Shown here: positions 1 through 7,546 of the stretch, one piece after another
Numbering within the stretch: the first letter of the stretch is position 1
How the letters are laid out: every line of letters begins with the position of its first letter
Assembly (NCBI RefSeq): GCF_001028625.1
Contig: NZ_CP011805.1
Location: forward strand, 682,001-746,000
Source of the DNA: Pelagerythrobacter marensis
Lineage (GTDB): Bacteria > Pseudomonadota > Alphaproteobacteria > Sphingomonadales > Sphingomonadaceae
DNA: 64,000 nucleotides
Direction of reading: 5' to 3'
The notes under the pieces: generated by a model
The model's database searches: none
Seen by the model: only the letters and a program-made list of their open reading frames with translations
What the model was told of the DNA's origin: nothing
Translations under genes and position numbers: made by a program

Positions 1-534
1 GTCCGTTTCGCCCGTGAACGAAAGGTGCCGTTTTTTGGTATCTGCCTGGGGATGCAGATGGCCTGTATCGAGGGCGCACGCAGCGCGGGCCATGCTTCCG
101 CCTCGTCGACGGAGTTCGGCGAAACCACCGATCCGGTGGTGGGCATCATCACCGAATGGATGAGCGAGGAAGGGCTGCAGAAACGGGAAGCCGATGGCGA
201 TCTGGGCGGTACGATGCGCCTGGGCGCTTATGATGCCAGACTGGCGGGCAACAGCCGCGTCTCGCACATCTATGGCGGCGAAACCCGGATTTCCGAACGC
301 CATCGCCACCGTTACGAGGTCAATTCGGCCTATCGCGAACCTCTGGAGCAGGGGGGGCTGATCTTTTCCGGCATGTCGCCCGACGGGCTGTTGCCTGAAA
401 TCGTGGAGCGCCCCGATCACCCGTGGTTCGTTGGTGTCCAGTTCCACCCGGAACTGAAATCGAAACCGTTCGATCCGCATCCGCTTTTCGCGGGGTTCGT
501 CGCGGCAGCTCTGGATCAGTCGCGCCTGGTCTGA
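1..534 (+). CDS. pyrG: CTP synthase, C-terminal glutaminase part (5' end outside window)
   Basis: This is the carboxy-terminal class I glutamine amidotransferase half of CTP synthase, which releases ammonia from glutamine so the synthase half can convert UTP to CTP. The frame is open from base 1, so the synthase domain lies upstream of the window. The nucleophile motif GICLG puts the catalytic Cys at about codon 15 of the visible part. The GVQFHPE motif near the end supplies the His and Glu of the triad. The ending KSKPFDPHPLF is typical of the family. Cytoplasmic, de novo pyrimidine synthesis. Identification is firm; only the start is missing. Confidence 0.96.
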   Translation, partial: VRFARERKVPFFGICLGMQMACIEGARSAGHASASSTEFGETTDPVVGIITEWMSEEGLQKREADGDLGGTMRLGAYDARLAGNSRVSHIYGGETRISERHRHRYEVNSAYREPLEQGGLIFSGMSPDGLLPEIVERPDHPWFVGVQFHPELKSKPFDPHPLFAGFVAAALDQSRLV

Positions 535-541
535 TCCGACG

Positions 542-564
542 CTGCCGATCGATCGTTTCGGCAG
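542..564 (+). terminator. Hairpin just after pyrG
   Basis: A 7-bp inverted repeat (CTGCCGA / TCGGCAG) with a 9-base loop begins 7 bases after the pyrG stop. It is followed by GACATTTATCCC, not a clear T-run. It may act as a weak intrinsic terminator. Confidence 0.35.
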
Positions 565-750
565 GACATTTATCCCTTGCGGACAAGGGGCGGCGCCGTG
601 CTGCGCAATTTCGCGTGCCGTTCTGGAACATCGTGCGAAGCATCCTTGCGCCGCGACTTTACATTCGTTGATTTTGGGGCATGATGCCCTGCGGCATCCG
701 CGATTTTCCGCGGTTCGAGTCGTGCACAGGAATTGTCAGACAGAACTCGG

Positions 751-847
751 CTTGGCCCGGGAGTGATCGTCTTCTGCGACCCGGACGATCACATCTTGGG
801 ACAAGGCGGCGTACGCGCCGCGGGGGCGGACTTTCGGGTTCGCCCCC
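751..847. other. Gene-free stretch with strong hairpins between pyrG and hsp20
   Basis: Bases 535-988 hold no convincing gene. Within them, GTGATCGTC (763-771) pairs perfectly with GACGATCAC (784-792), and the stem extends outward with G-U pairs between about 751 and 805. A second stem pairs GGGGGCG (822-828) with CGCCCCC (841-847). A further hairpin sits at 910-927 (CGCCTGC / GCAGGCG). These could be terminators for the convergent genes or a structured RNA. No known RNA family was recognised. Confidence 0.35.
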
Positions 848-988
848 AATCGCAGGGTATTTTCCATCTGCTGCAATTGCGCCCGAAACCTTGTGGAACC
901 CCGCCCACCCGCCTGCCAGAGCAGGCGAGGGGCGGGTGCCGGTTTGGATATGGGTGCGCTTCGCGTCTCTGTCGCGGAGACGAGAGAG

Positions 989-1489
989 TTACGCTGCGTC
1001 GGCAGCCTTGCCTGCATCGTCGCTGCTGTCGTCCGCATCGTCGTCGCGCACAACTTCCAGCGTCTTCTGGCCATTAACGGCGATTTTCTTCGGCCGCATG
1101 GCTTCGGGCACTTCGCGCACCAGATCAATCGCTAGCAACCCGTCTTCAAGGCGCGCGTTTTCGACCCGGACGAAGTCGGCGAGTTCGAAGCGTCGTTCAA
1201 ACCCGCGGTTCGCGATGCCGAGGTGCAGCATCTCGCCATCGTCATCGCCATCCTCACGCTTCTTGCCCTGAACCACGAGCAGGTTCTGCTGCGCGGTGAT
1301 GTCTAGATCGCCAGAACGGAAGCCCGCGACGGCGAGCGTGATGCGATAATTGTCTTCCCCGCGGCGTTCGATGTTGAACGGCGGATAATTGTCGCCCGAA
1401 TTGCTGCGGGCCTGCCGTTCCAGAAGGTCGAACAGGCGGTCAAACCCGACGGTCGAACGGCGATAGGGGGTAAAATCAAAACGATTCAT
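989..1489 (-). CDS. Small heat shock protein, Hsp20/IbpA family
   Basis: An ATP-independent holdase chaperone that keeps unfolding proteins soluble during heat stress. The 166-residue protein has the short Hsp20 N-terminus (MNRFDFTPYRRSTVGFDRLF), an alpha-crystallin domain from about residue 38 to 145 and an acidic tail rich in D and A. The opening pattern, in which FDRLFDLLE precedes NYPPFNIE, matches the IbpA-like class of Alphaproteobacteria. It stands alone, divergent from grxC and convergent with pyrG. Its 5' leader carries a ROSE-like hairpin (separate entry), so translation is probably heat-induced. Start chosen because it follows the SD inside that hairpin. Confidence 0.93.
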   Translation of the reverse strand: MNRFDFTPYRRSTVGFDRLFDLLERQARSNSGDNYPPFNIERRGEDNYRITLAVAGFRSGDLDITAQQNLLVVQGKKREDGDDDGEMLHLGIANRGFERRFELADFVRVENARLEDGLLAIDLVREVPEAMRPKKIAVNGQKTLEVVRDDDADDSSDDAGKAADAA

Positions 1490-1495
1490 CGAAAC

Positions 1496-1550
1496 AAATC
1501 CTCTTCAGAGCAATTTGACACAATGCAGGGCCCGGAAAGTGGCGCCCTGC
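1496..1550 (-). promoter_or_regulatory. ROSE-like RNA thermometer in the hsp20 leader
   Basis: In the transcript, positions 1515 to 1496 read AAUUGCUCUGAAGAGGAUUU. CUC pairs with GAG around a UGAA loop. A G-G mismatch (1511 with 1500) follows, then U-A, U-U and two A-U pairs. The Shine-Dalgarno GAGGA is the 3' arm, 9 bases before the AUG. This arrangement of anti-SD UUGCU with a G-G pair opposite the SD is the hallmark of ROSE thermometers of small heat-shock genes. An upstream stem (GCAGGGC / GCCCTGC, 1525-1550) provides the usual extra hairpin. Seen directly; temperature response is inferred. Confidence 0.72.
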
Positions 1551-1658
1551 GATATTCGGAGAACGCATCCATTGCGGCATGGTCCTCCATTCGTCAGATA
1601 GGATCTGCTGCGGGCCGTTCAAGTGGCTCCACGCAGCGGCAGAAATCGAGGTTATTCA

Positions 1659-1922
1659 ATGGCAACGCCCCAGGTCGATATCTATACCAAGTTCGGATGC
1701 GGTTACTGTTTCCGCGCCAAGCGCCTGCTCGATGAAAAGGGTGTCGACTACACCGAATACGACATCACGATGGGCGGTCCGAAGCGCGAGGAAATGGTCG
1801 CTCGCGCGCCCGGCGCACGCACCGTGCCGCAGATTTTCATCGGCAGCACGCATGTCGGCGGATCGGACGAACTTCACGCGCTCGAACGCGAGGGCAAACT
1901 GGACGGCCTGCTCGCCGGATGA
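1659..1922 (+). CDS. grxC: Glutaredoxin 3
   Basis: An 87-residue glutathione-dependent disulfide reductase of the cytoplasm. The dithiol active site CGYC lies at residues 14-17, and TVPQIFIG carries the cis-proline loop that binds glutathione. GGSDEL follows, as in GrxC. An upstream in-frame start at 1623 would add 12 residues unlike the family; ATG 1659 gives the usual length and is preceded by a GAGG-like site. The stop overlaps the next gene by 4 bases (ATGA), so it is translationally coupled to the nitrilase-family gene and heads a three-gene operon. Confidence 0.95.
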   Translation: MATPQVDIYTKFGCGYCFRAKRLLDEKGVDYTEYDITMGGPKREEMVARAPGARTVPQIFIGSTHVGGSDELHALEREGKLDGLLAG

Positions 1923-2746
1923 CCCGGATCGCGGTTCTCCAGATGACTTCGGGCATCGCGCCGGTCGACAATGCCGCCGCGATCGTCGATGCTATCCGTG
2001 AGGCGAAGCGTGGGGGAGCGGAAATGCTCTTCACGCCCGAAATGTCGGGCCTACTCGACCGCGATCGCCGCCGGGCGCAGCAGAACATTGCGCCGGAAGG
2101 CGACGATTGCGTGCTGGCCGCCGTGCGCGAGGCGGCGGCGGAACAGGGCATCTGGGTGGCGCTGGGATCGCTGGCCATTGCGCTCGACGGGGCCGACGAC
2201 GGTGCGCGTTGGGCAAACCGGAGCTTTCTGATCGGACCGGACGGGGCCATCGCCGCTCGGTACGACAAGATGCACATGTTCGATGTCGACCTCTCCAGCG
2301 GCGAAAGCTGGCGCGAATCGAACGCCTATCGGCCAGGAGATGCCGTCGTGACCGCCGAAAGCCCGGTTGGGCGATTGGGCCTGGCCATCTGCTACGATCT
2401 TCGTTTCCCGGCCCTGTTCGAGGCACTGGGGAACGCGGCGTGCGACGTTATCGCGGTTCCGGCAGCCTTCACCGTCCCCACGGGCCGGGCGCACTGGCAT
2501 GTTCTCCAGCGCGCGCGCGCGATCGAAGCGAGCGCCTTCGTCGTGGCTGCGGCGCAGGTGGGCGAACACGCCGACGGTCGGCGTACATACGGCCACAGCC
2601 TGGTCGTGGACCCCTGGGGCGAAGTCCTCCTCGACATGGGCGGAGACGACGCAGGACTGGGATTTGCGCAGATCGACCGCCAGCGGATCACCGACGTGCG
2701 GCAGCAAGTGCCGAGCCTTGCCAATCGCCGCAAAATACCTGACTAG
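1919..2746 (+). CDS. Carbon-nitrogen hydrolase, Nit1/Nit2-like amidase
   Basis: A 275-residue nitrilase-superfamily amidase with the full Glu-Lys-Cys triad: E41 in TPEMSG, K117 in RYDKMHMF and C158 in LAICYDLRFP. Family members of this type hydrolyse omega-amides of 2-oxo acids or the amide of deaminated glutathione. Overlap with the glutaredoxin gene by ATGA makes a role in glutathione metabolism attractive, specifically repair of deaminated glutathione, but that is inference from context. Cytoplasmic, no signal peptide. The following DUF1178 gene starts 10 bases downstream and is probably cotranscribed. Confidence 0.9.
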   Translation: MTRIAVLQMTSGIAPVDNAAAIVDAIREAKRGGAEMLFTPEMSGLLDRDRRRAQQNIAPEGDDCVLAAVREAAAEQGIWVALGSLAIALDGADDGARWANRSFLIGPDGAIAARYDKMHMFDVDLSSGESWRESNAYRPGDAVVTAESPVGRLGLAICYDLRFPALFEALGNAACDVIAVPAAFTVPTGRAHWHVLQRARAIEASAFVVAAAQVGEHADGRRTYGHSLVVDPWGEVLLDMGGDDAGLGFAQIDRQRITDVRQQVPSLANRRKIPD

Positions 2747-2756
2747 CGCCGCCGTC

Positions 2757-3218
2757 ATGATCGTATTCGACCTCTCTTGCGCCGAAGGCCACCGTTTCGA
2801 AGGCTGGTTCGGTTCGTCCGGCGATTTTTCCGACCAGCATTCCCGCGGCCTGGTCACCTGCCCGCAATGCGGTTCGTCCGAAGTCGCGAAGGCACCGATG
2901 GCACCTGCCGTGCCAGTAAAGGGAAACCGCCGCGCGAACGAGCCGGCACCGACGCGGCAGGTTGCGGGGGGCAAGATACCCGCGGAAGTGCGCAAGGCGA
3001 TGGAAGCGCTCGCCAATGCGCAGACCAAAGCGCTGGAAAACAGCAAGTGGGTGGGCGATGGCTTCGCCGAAGAATCGCGCGCCATGCACTATGGCGAGAA
3101 GGATCTGGAGGCGATCCACGGCAAGGCCACGCTGAAGGAAGCGCAGGAACTGCTGGACGAAGGAATCTCGGTCGCGCCCCTGCCATTCCCGGTGGCGGAG
3201 CCGGACGAACTCAACTGA
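2757..3218 (+). CDS. DUF1178 family protein
   Basis: A 153-residue protein of a family of unknown function common in Alphaproteobacteria. It opens with MIVFDLSCAEGHRFEGWF and carries Cys residues at about 8, 35 and 38 (the last two in TCPQCGS), which look like a small zinc site. A charged linker of P, R and A is followed by a helical C-terminal part (AEVRKAMEALANAQTKALENS). ATG 2757 begins at the family's conserved start; the longer open frame upstream lies inside the nitrilase gene. Third gene of the grxC operon; conserved adjacency to grxC is known in related genomes, but no reaction is known. Confidence 0.85.
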   Translation: MIVFDLSCAEGHRFEGWFGSSGDFSDQHSRGLVTCPQCGSSEVAKAPMAPAVPVKGNRRANEPAPTRQVAGGKIPAEVRKAMEALANAQTKALENSKWVGDGFAEESRAMHYGEKDLEAIHGKATLKEAQELLDEGISVAPLPFPVAEPDELN

Positions 3219-3258
3219 TTGCCAGCCCGCGCCACGTCCCCTAAACGGCGTGCCGCGT

Positions 3259-3335
3259 GCGCCCGTAGCTCAGTAGGATAGAGCATCGGATTCCTAATCC
3301 GGGGGCCACAGGTTCGAATCCTGTCGGGCGCACCA
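3259..3335 (+). tRNA. tRNA-Arg (anticodon CCT)
   Basis: A 77-base cloverleaf with a perfect acceptor stem (GCGCCCG / CGGGCGC), D-loop AGCTCAGTAGGATAGAGC, anticodon loop TTCCTAA giving CCT, T-arm GGTTCGAATCC and an encoded CCA. It decodes AGG. Confidence 0.96.
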
Positions 3336-3348
3336 TTTGCCAGGCCGA

Positions 3349-3903
3349 TCAGCTCTCCGGGCCGAGTGCCGGGTCGAGGTCGCGGGGGCGGGTGAAGTGG
3401 ACCAGACGCCCGCAATCGGGGCGCAGGTCGGCCCAATCGTCGATATCGAGTTCGAACACTGCAAAGGTGGCGGTCGGGTATTTGGTTGCCGCTTCGTCGA
3501 ACAGCCGGTCTTCGGCCGATGGCGGGACCAGCGCGAACAGCGTTTCCTGCAGCCCGGGGTTGTGCCCGGCGACGAGCACGCTTTGGGCACTGCCGCCATG
3601 TTCGCGCACGACATCGAGAATGGTTTCGCCTTCCGCGAGATAGAGCCGCTTGTCGAACACCGGTTCCGCCTGGGGCAGTGCCGCTTCCAGCGTGCGGCGA
3701 ACGCGCTCTGCCGGGCTGGCGAGCACCGTTTCCCAATCCGTGCCGTGATCGGCGATATGGCGGCCGATCAGGCGCGCGCCCTTGCGGCCGCGGTGGTTGA
3801 GACCGCGATCGAAATCGCGCTTGCCCACATCGTCCCATTCCGACTTGGCGTGGCGCAGCAATCCCAGGATCTTCACGACGGTTGGCAATCCTCTGTCTGA
3901 CAC
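3349..3903 (-). CDS. Histidine phosphatase family protein, SixA-like
   Basis: A 184-residue member of the two-histidine phosphatase superfamily. The catalytic motif LLRHAKS lies at about residues 15-21, and the second histidine is in LVAGHNPG (about 114). Length and the RHAKS variant fit the SixA phosphohistidine-phosphatase group, but the substrate here is unknown. The listed start overlaps the end of the helicase gene by 31 bases; a GTG at about residue 11 (VKILGLLRHAKS) would remove most of the overlap and is a plausible alternative. Transcribed after the helicase. Confidence 0.85.
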   Translation of the reverse strand: MSDRGLPTVVKILGLLRHAKSEWDDVGKRDFDRGLNHRGRKGARLIGRHIADHGTDWETVLASPAERVRRTLEAALPQAEPVFDKRLYLAEGETILDVVREHGGSAQSVLVAGHNPGLQETLFALVPPSAEDRLFDEAATKYPTATFAVFELDIDDWADLRPDCGRLVHFTRPRDLDPALGPES

Positions 3904-6623
3904 TCTGCCCCGGTCCCTGAAGCACCGGTGGCCACACGTTGTAAAGCTTCCGCCAGCGTCAGCCTGATGACAGGCGTGCCGGCGGGGAAGGCCGAAAGGA
4001 GCCGGCTGGGAAAGGCCGACGATAGCACGACGAAATGCCCGCTGTCGTCTTTCGAACGGATCAACCGGCCGAATGCCTGCGACAGCCGGGCGCGGATAAT
4101 CCGGTCGTCATAGGCCGAACCGCCATTCGCCGCGCGCCGGGCGCGGTGGAGGATGTCGGGCCGGGGCCAGGGCACCTGTTCCATGACGACGCAGCGCAGC
4201 GAACGCCCCGGAACGTCCACCCCGTCACGCAGGGCGTCGGTGCCCAGCAGGCTGGCGACCGGATCGTCACGAAATATGTCGACCAGGGTGCCGGTATCGA
4301 TCGGATCGACGTGCTGGGCATATAGCGGCAAGCCGGCGCGCGCCAGCCGGTCCGCGATCCGCCCATGAACCGCGCGCAGCCGCCTGACCGCGGTGAACAG
4401 GCCCAGCACTCCGCCGCCAGCAGCCTCTATCAGCCGGGCGTAGGCGCCTGCCAGCCCGGGCAGATCGCCGCGTTTGATGTCCGTCACGATCAACACCTCT
4501 GCGCGCGAGGCGTAGTCGAACGGACTGTCGGCCTGGGCGCGCAGTGGTTCCACTTCGATATGCCGTGCGCCCGAACGGGCAATCGCGCTGTCCCAATCGT
4601 CGCCATCGCGCAGGGTGGCGCTGGTCAGCATGACCCCGTGCGCCGGTTGCAGCACGACTTGTGCGAACGGCTTCATCGGGTCGAGCCAGCGCCTGTGAAT
4701 GCCGACGTCGAATTCGCGCGCGCCGTGATCGGCAGGGCTGCGATCGACCGCGAGCCAGTCCACGAATTCGGGATCACCGGGGCCGCCCAGCCGATCGAGC
4801 AGCGCTTCCCATGCCTGGATCAGATCGACCCGCCAGGCGAGCGAATGGCGGGCGCCTTCGATTCGGGCGCGGCCCTGACCGTCGAGCCAGTCGGGGCCAT
4901 CCTCTACGATCGATTCCAGCCGCGCGCCGAGTTTCGCCAGAGGCTGACGGATCGCGACAAGTGCGGATCGCGCGGCCTGGGCGGCTTCGATCACGTTGCC
5001 GGGCAAGCCGGCAGCTTCGGTTTCGATGCCGTAGCCCGCTTCCTGCCCGCCGCTCTCGTCGCGGGCATAGACGCAGCTTCTCACTGCGGCGAGCAGCGCC
5101 TCGAGCGGGCCATAGGGCTCCCCATCGTGCAGCCGTTGCAGCCACCCGTCGGAGGGGAGGGCCTGTGCCGCCTCCAGCGCGGCCTCTACCGCTTCGCCGC
5201 CCGTTTCATCGTAACTGGCGACATCGGCCAGGCGCGCGGCAAGCCCCCGGCGGCGCCCGCGGTTCTTGCGTTCCGGCCCGACGATCCAGCGCCGCAGCTC
5301 AATCGCTTCCTGCCCGGTCAGTGCGGCTGCAAAAGTGTTGTCGGCAGCGTCGAAGACATGGTGCCCTTCGTCGAAAACGATCCGTGTCGGGCGCTGTGCC
5401 TGGTCGCGGCCCGGTCCGAATCCGGCGCGCGCGGCGTTGATCATCACCAGCGCATGATTGGCGATCACCAGATCGGCCTGGGCCGAAGCGCGCGCGGCAC
5501 GTTCGATAAAGCACTTCCGATAGTGCGGGCACCCGGCGTAAACGCATTCACCGCGCTGATCGGTCAGTGCAGCGATCCCGCGCTTGCGGAACAGAGTGCC
5601 GAGCCAGCCGGGCAGATCCCCGCCGATCATGTCGCCATCCCGACTATAGGCGGCCCAGCGAGCCACCAGATGCGCCAGAATCGCCGCCCTTCCGCCGAAG
5701 CCGCCCTGCAAAGCATCTTCCAGATTGAGCAGGCAGAGGTAGTTTTCCCGCCCCTTGCGCACCACCACCGGTTGCGTGTCGTCGGCTCGCCGTTCGGGCC
5801 ATGCGCGGCGGCTTTCGGCGCGCAGCTGGCGCTGCAGATTCTTGGTATAAGTCGAAACCCACACCGTGCCGCGCGCGGCCGCCGCCCATAGCGACGCCGG
5901 CGCGAGGTAACCCAAGGTCTTGCCGATCCCCGTTCCCGCCTGCGCCAGCAGCACGTGCGGCGCACCCCGGCCAGCGCGCGGCGCGAAGATCTTGCCTGCT
6001 TCGCGTGCATAGAGGTGCTGCCCATCGCGCCGTTCCGCGTCCGCGCCCGTGAGATGGGCGAGTTGCCCTTCGATTTCGGCCTCTTCGATCAGCACCTGGC
6101 CAGGGGCGGCGCGTTCGGGCGTTTCCTCCCATTCCGGCAAGCGTGAAAACAGCCATTTCTCCGCGCGCTCCGGGCGGGCGATATGGGCGGAGAGAACCTG
6201 TGCCCAGGGCCAGCGCAACCGGACCAGCGATTGCAGGGTCGACCAGGCGCCTTCGCGTTCTGCCCAGGCCGCATCGGAACAGGTTGCAAACAACACGCCG
6301 GCCGCCTGCTGGAGGAGCTGCGGAATTGCGTCATCCGCCTCCGGCTCGGCCAGGCCCAGCGCATGGGCCAGCCCCTTCGGCGTGGGGACGCAAAAGCGGG
6401 CCGGATGGACGAATGCGAACAGTTCCAGCAGATCCAGACCCGACAGGTCGGGATAGCCCAGCCGGTTCGCGACCAGTGGCGCGTTGAGCAGAAGCACCGG
6501 CGTATCGGCTGCAACCGTGATAGCTTCCCCCTTGGAGCAGCCTTGCGTCGGGCCCTCCGCCTGGCGCAGCCAGGTTCCGGCATGGCTCGCGTGAAGCGCG
6601 GGAAGGGTCACCGGTGGGGGCAT
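3873..6623 (-). CDS. ATP-dependent DNA helicase, DinG/XPD-like superfamily 2
   Basis: A 916-residue helicase. Walker A is GTGIGKTLGYLAP, the DEAH-type box is DEGHHVFD, and the iron-sulfur cluster region contains CVYAGCPHYRKCF after YLCLLN, giving the four-cysteine pattern of the XPD/DinG group. Motif VI is near the C-terminus (QAFGRLIRSKDDSGHFVVL). Such enzymes unwind DNA 5' to 3' in repair and replication-transcription conflicts. The N-terminal 200 residues are less conserved and typical of the sphingomonad version. Monocistronic or coupled to the SixA-like gene, which overlaps its end. ATG 6623 chosen; nothing better upstream. Confidence 0.9.
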   Translation of the reverse strand: MPPPVTLPALHASHAGTWLRQAEGPTQGCSKGEAITVAADTPVLLLNAPLVANRLGYPDLSGLDLLELFAFVHPARFCVPTPKGLAHALGLAEPEADDAIPQLLQQAAGVLFATCSDAAWAEREGAWSTLQSLVRLRWPWAQVLSAHIARPERAEKWLFSRLPEWEETPERAAPGQVLIEEAEIEGQLAHLTGADAERRDGQHLYAREAGKIFAPRAGRGAPHVLLAQAGTGIGKTLGYLAPASLWAAAARGTVWVSTYTKNLQRQLRAESRRAWPERRADDTQPVVVRKGRENYLCLLNLEDALQGGFGGRAAILAHLVARWAAYSRDGDMIGGDLPGWLGTLFRKRGIAALTDQRGECVYAGCPHYRKCFIERAARASAQADLVIANHALVMINAARAGFGPGRDQAQRPTRIVFDEGHHVFDAADNTFAAALTGQEAIELRRWIVGPERKNRGRRRGLAARLADVASYDETGGEAVEAALEAAQALPSDGWLQRLHDGEPYGPLEALLAAVRSCVYARDESGGQEAGYGIETEAAGLPGNVIEAAQAARSALVAIRQPLAKLGARLESIVEDGPDWLDGQGRARIEGARHSLAWRVDLIQAWEALLDRLGGPGDPEFVDWLAVDRSPADHGAREFDVGIHRRWLDPMKPFAQVVLQPAHGVMLTSATLRDGDDWDSAIARSGARHIEVEPLRAQADSPFDYASRAEVLIVTDIKRGDLPGLAGAYARLIEAAGGGVLGLFTAVRRLRAVHGRIADRLARAGLPLYAQHVDPIDTGTLVDIFRDDPVASLLGTDALRDGVDVPGRSLRCVVMEQVPWPRPDILHRARRAANGGSAYDDRIIRARLSQAFGRLIRSKDDSGHFVVLSSAFPSRLLSAFPAGTPVIRLTLAEALQRVATGASGTGAECQTEDCQPS

Positions 6624-6818
6624 CGGATGACGATGCGGCAGCCGGAACGGAAAGTAAACAAGGGCCTAACCGTCCGATTCCGCTCTTGCCGAACCTTTGC
6701 GGAATTGTGTCGCTGCGTATGGTACCGGAGGCACAGGTTCCGATAAATGCGGAAGGTCGAGCGATTGTTTTCACGAAACGGGGAACACGGCAATTTCCTG
6801 CTGCGTTATCGTTATGTC

Positions 6819-7433
6819 ATGACCGCGAACGATCGCCATTTCCGCCATGCTGCATTTGCGACGATCGCGATCTTCGCGTTCGGTACAGGCGCGGTCGCCT
6901 GGGCGCAGACGGAGCCGGCAGCCGGCGGCGCTGGCGCAGACCCTGCAACGCACGGGATCGTCCTGCGATTGCCGGTCGATGTCCCGCCTTCGCCCGAAGT
7001 GCCCGATACGGACATTGTTCCCCTTCCGCTCGACGCTTCCCAGCGGGTACGCAATCCGGTGGTGATCCAGCTTCCGCCACCGGGCGTCAGACCTGAAGAT
7101 GCACCGTCCCCGGATAACGCGGCGACGACCGGCCCTTCCGATGTTCCGGTCGTTGCCGACAGCCCGCGTGCCCAGCGCGGCGTGCCGGCGAATCGCCCGG
7201 CCGTGATCGCCGCCAGCACAGCGATTGCGCAGAGCGAAGGGCCCTCCATGCTTGCCCCGCCGGAACCCGCGGCCCCAACGGCTATGCCCGACACTCCGGC
7301 TGGCCCAGCGGCGGATGATGCTGCGGAAATGGGATGGCTGGGCCTGATCGCATTGGCGCTGGCCGGTCTCATACCTATCGCCCTGGCCGTGGCGGCAATG
7401 GTATGGGTGCGGCGGCGTACCGAGTCCGTATGA
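6819..7433 (+). CDS. Hypothetical protein with signal peptide and C-terminal membrane anchor
   Basis: Not recognised. The 204-residue product starts with an N-terminal hydrophobic segment (HAAFATIAIFAFGTGAVAWAQ) resembling a signal peptide with an AWAQ cleavage site. A long low-complexity Pro/Ala-rich region (roughly 30-165) and a single transmembrane helix (about 172-195, LGLIALALAGLIPIALAVAAMVW) ending RRRTESV follow. The layout suggests a protein anchored in the inner membrane with a disordered periplasmic stalk. ATG 6819 puts the signal peptide at the N-terminus; the longer open frame from 6747 is less likely. A strong terminator follows. Confidence 0.62.
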   Translation: MTANDRHFRHAAFATIAIFAFGTGAVAWAQTEPAAGGAGADPATHGIVLRLPVDVPPSPEVPDTDIVPLPLDASQRVRNPVVIQLPPPGVRPEDAPSPDNAATTGPSDVPVVADSPRAQRGVPANRPAVIAASTAIAQSEGPSMLAPPEPAAPTAMPDTPAGPAADDAAEMGWLGLIALALAGLIPIALAVAAMVWVRRRTESV

Positions 7434-7464
7434 ACTAGTTCACAACCCGTCAGGGTCGCAGGGA

Positions 7465-7494
7465 AGGGGCGTCTCGCGCGAGGCGCCCCTTTTC
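7465..7494 (+). terminator. Intrinsic terminator
   Basis: A GC-rich stem, AGGGGCG with CGCCCCT around TCTCGCGCGAGG, is followed by TTTT. It ends the preceding hypothetical gene and sits 50 bases before the LysRS start. Confidence 0.85.
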
Positions 7495-7546
7495 GCTGTG
7501 CCCTTCGCGCTTGCAACATGGGGCGGCTTCGGCAAGAGGCGGCATC

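Noticed and set aside
739..753. GACAGAACTCGGCTT, resembling the conserved 3' P4 strand of RNase P RNA
   Set aside because: The other universally conserved RNase P segments are absent and the needed upstream 300 bases are occupied by pyrG.
3259..3335. tRNA-Arg as another integration hotspot
   Set aside because: The neighbouring genes have normal composition and no duplicate of its 3' end was seen nearby.
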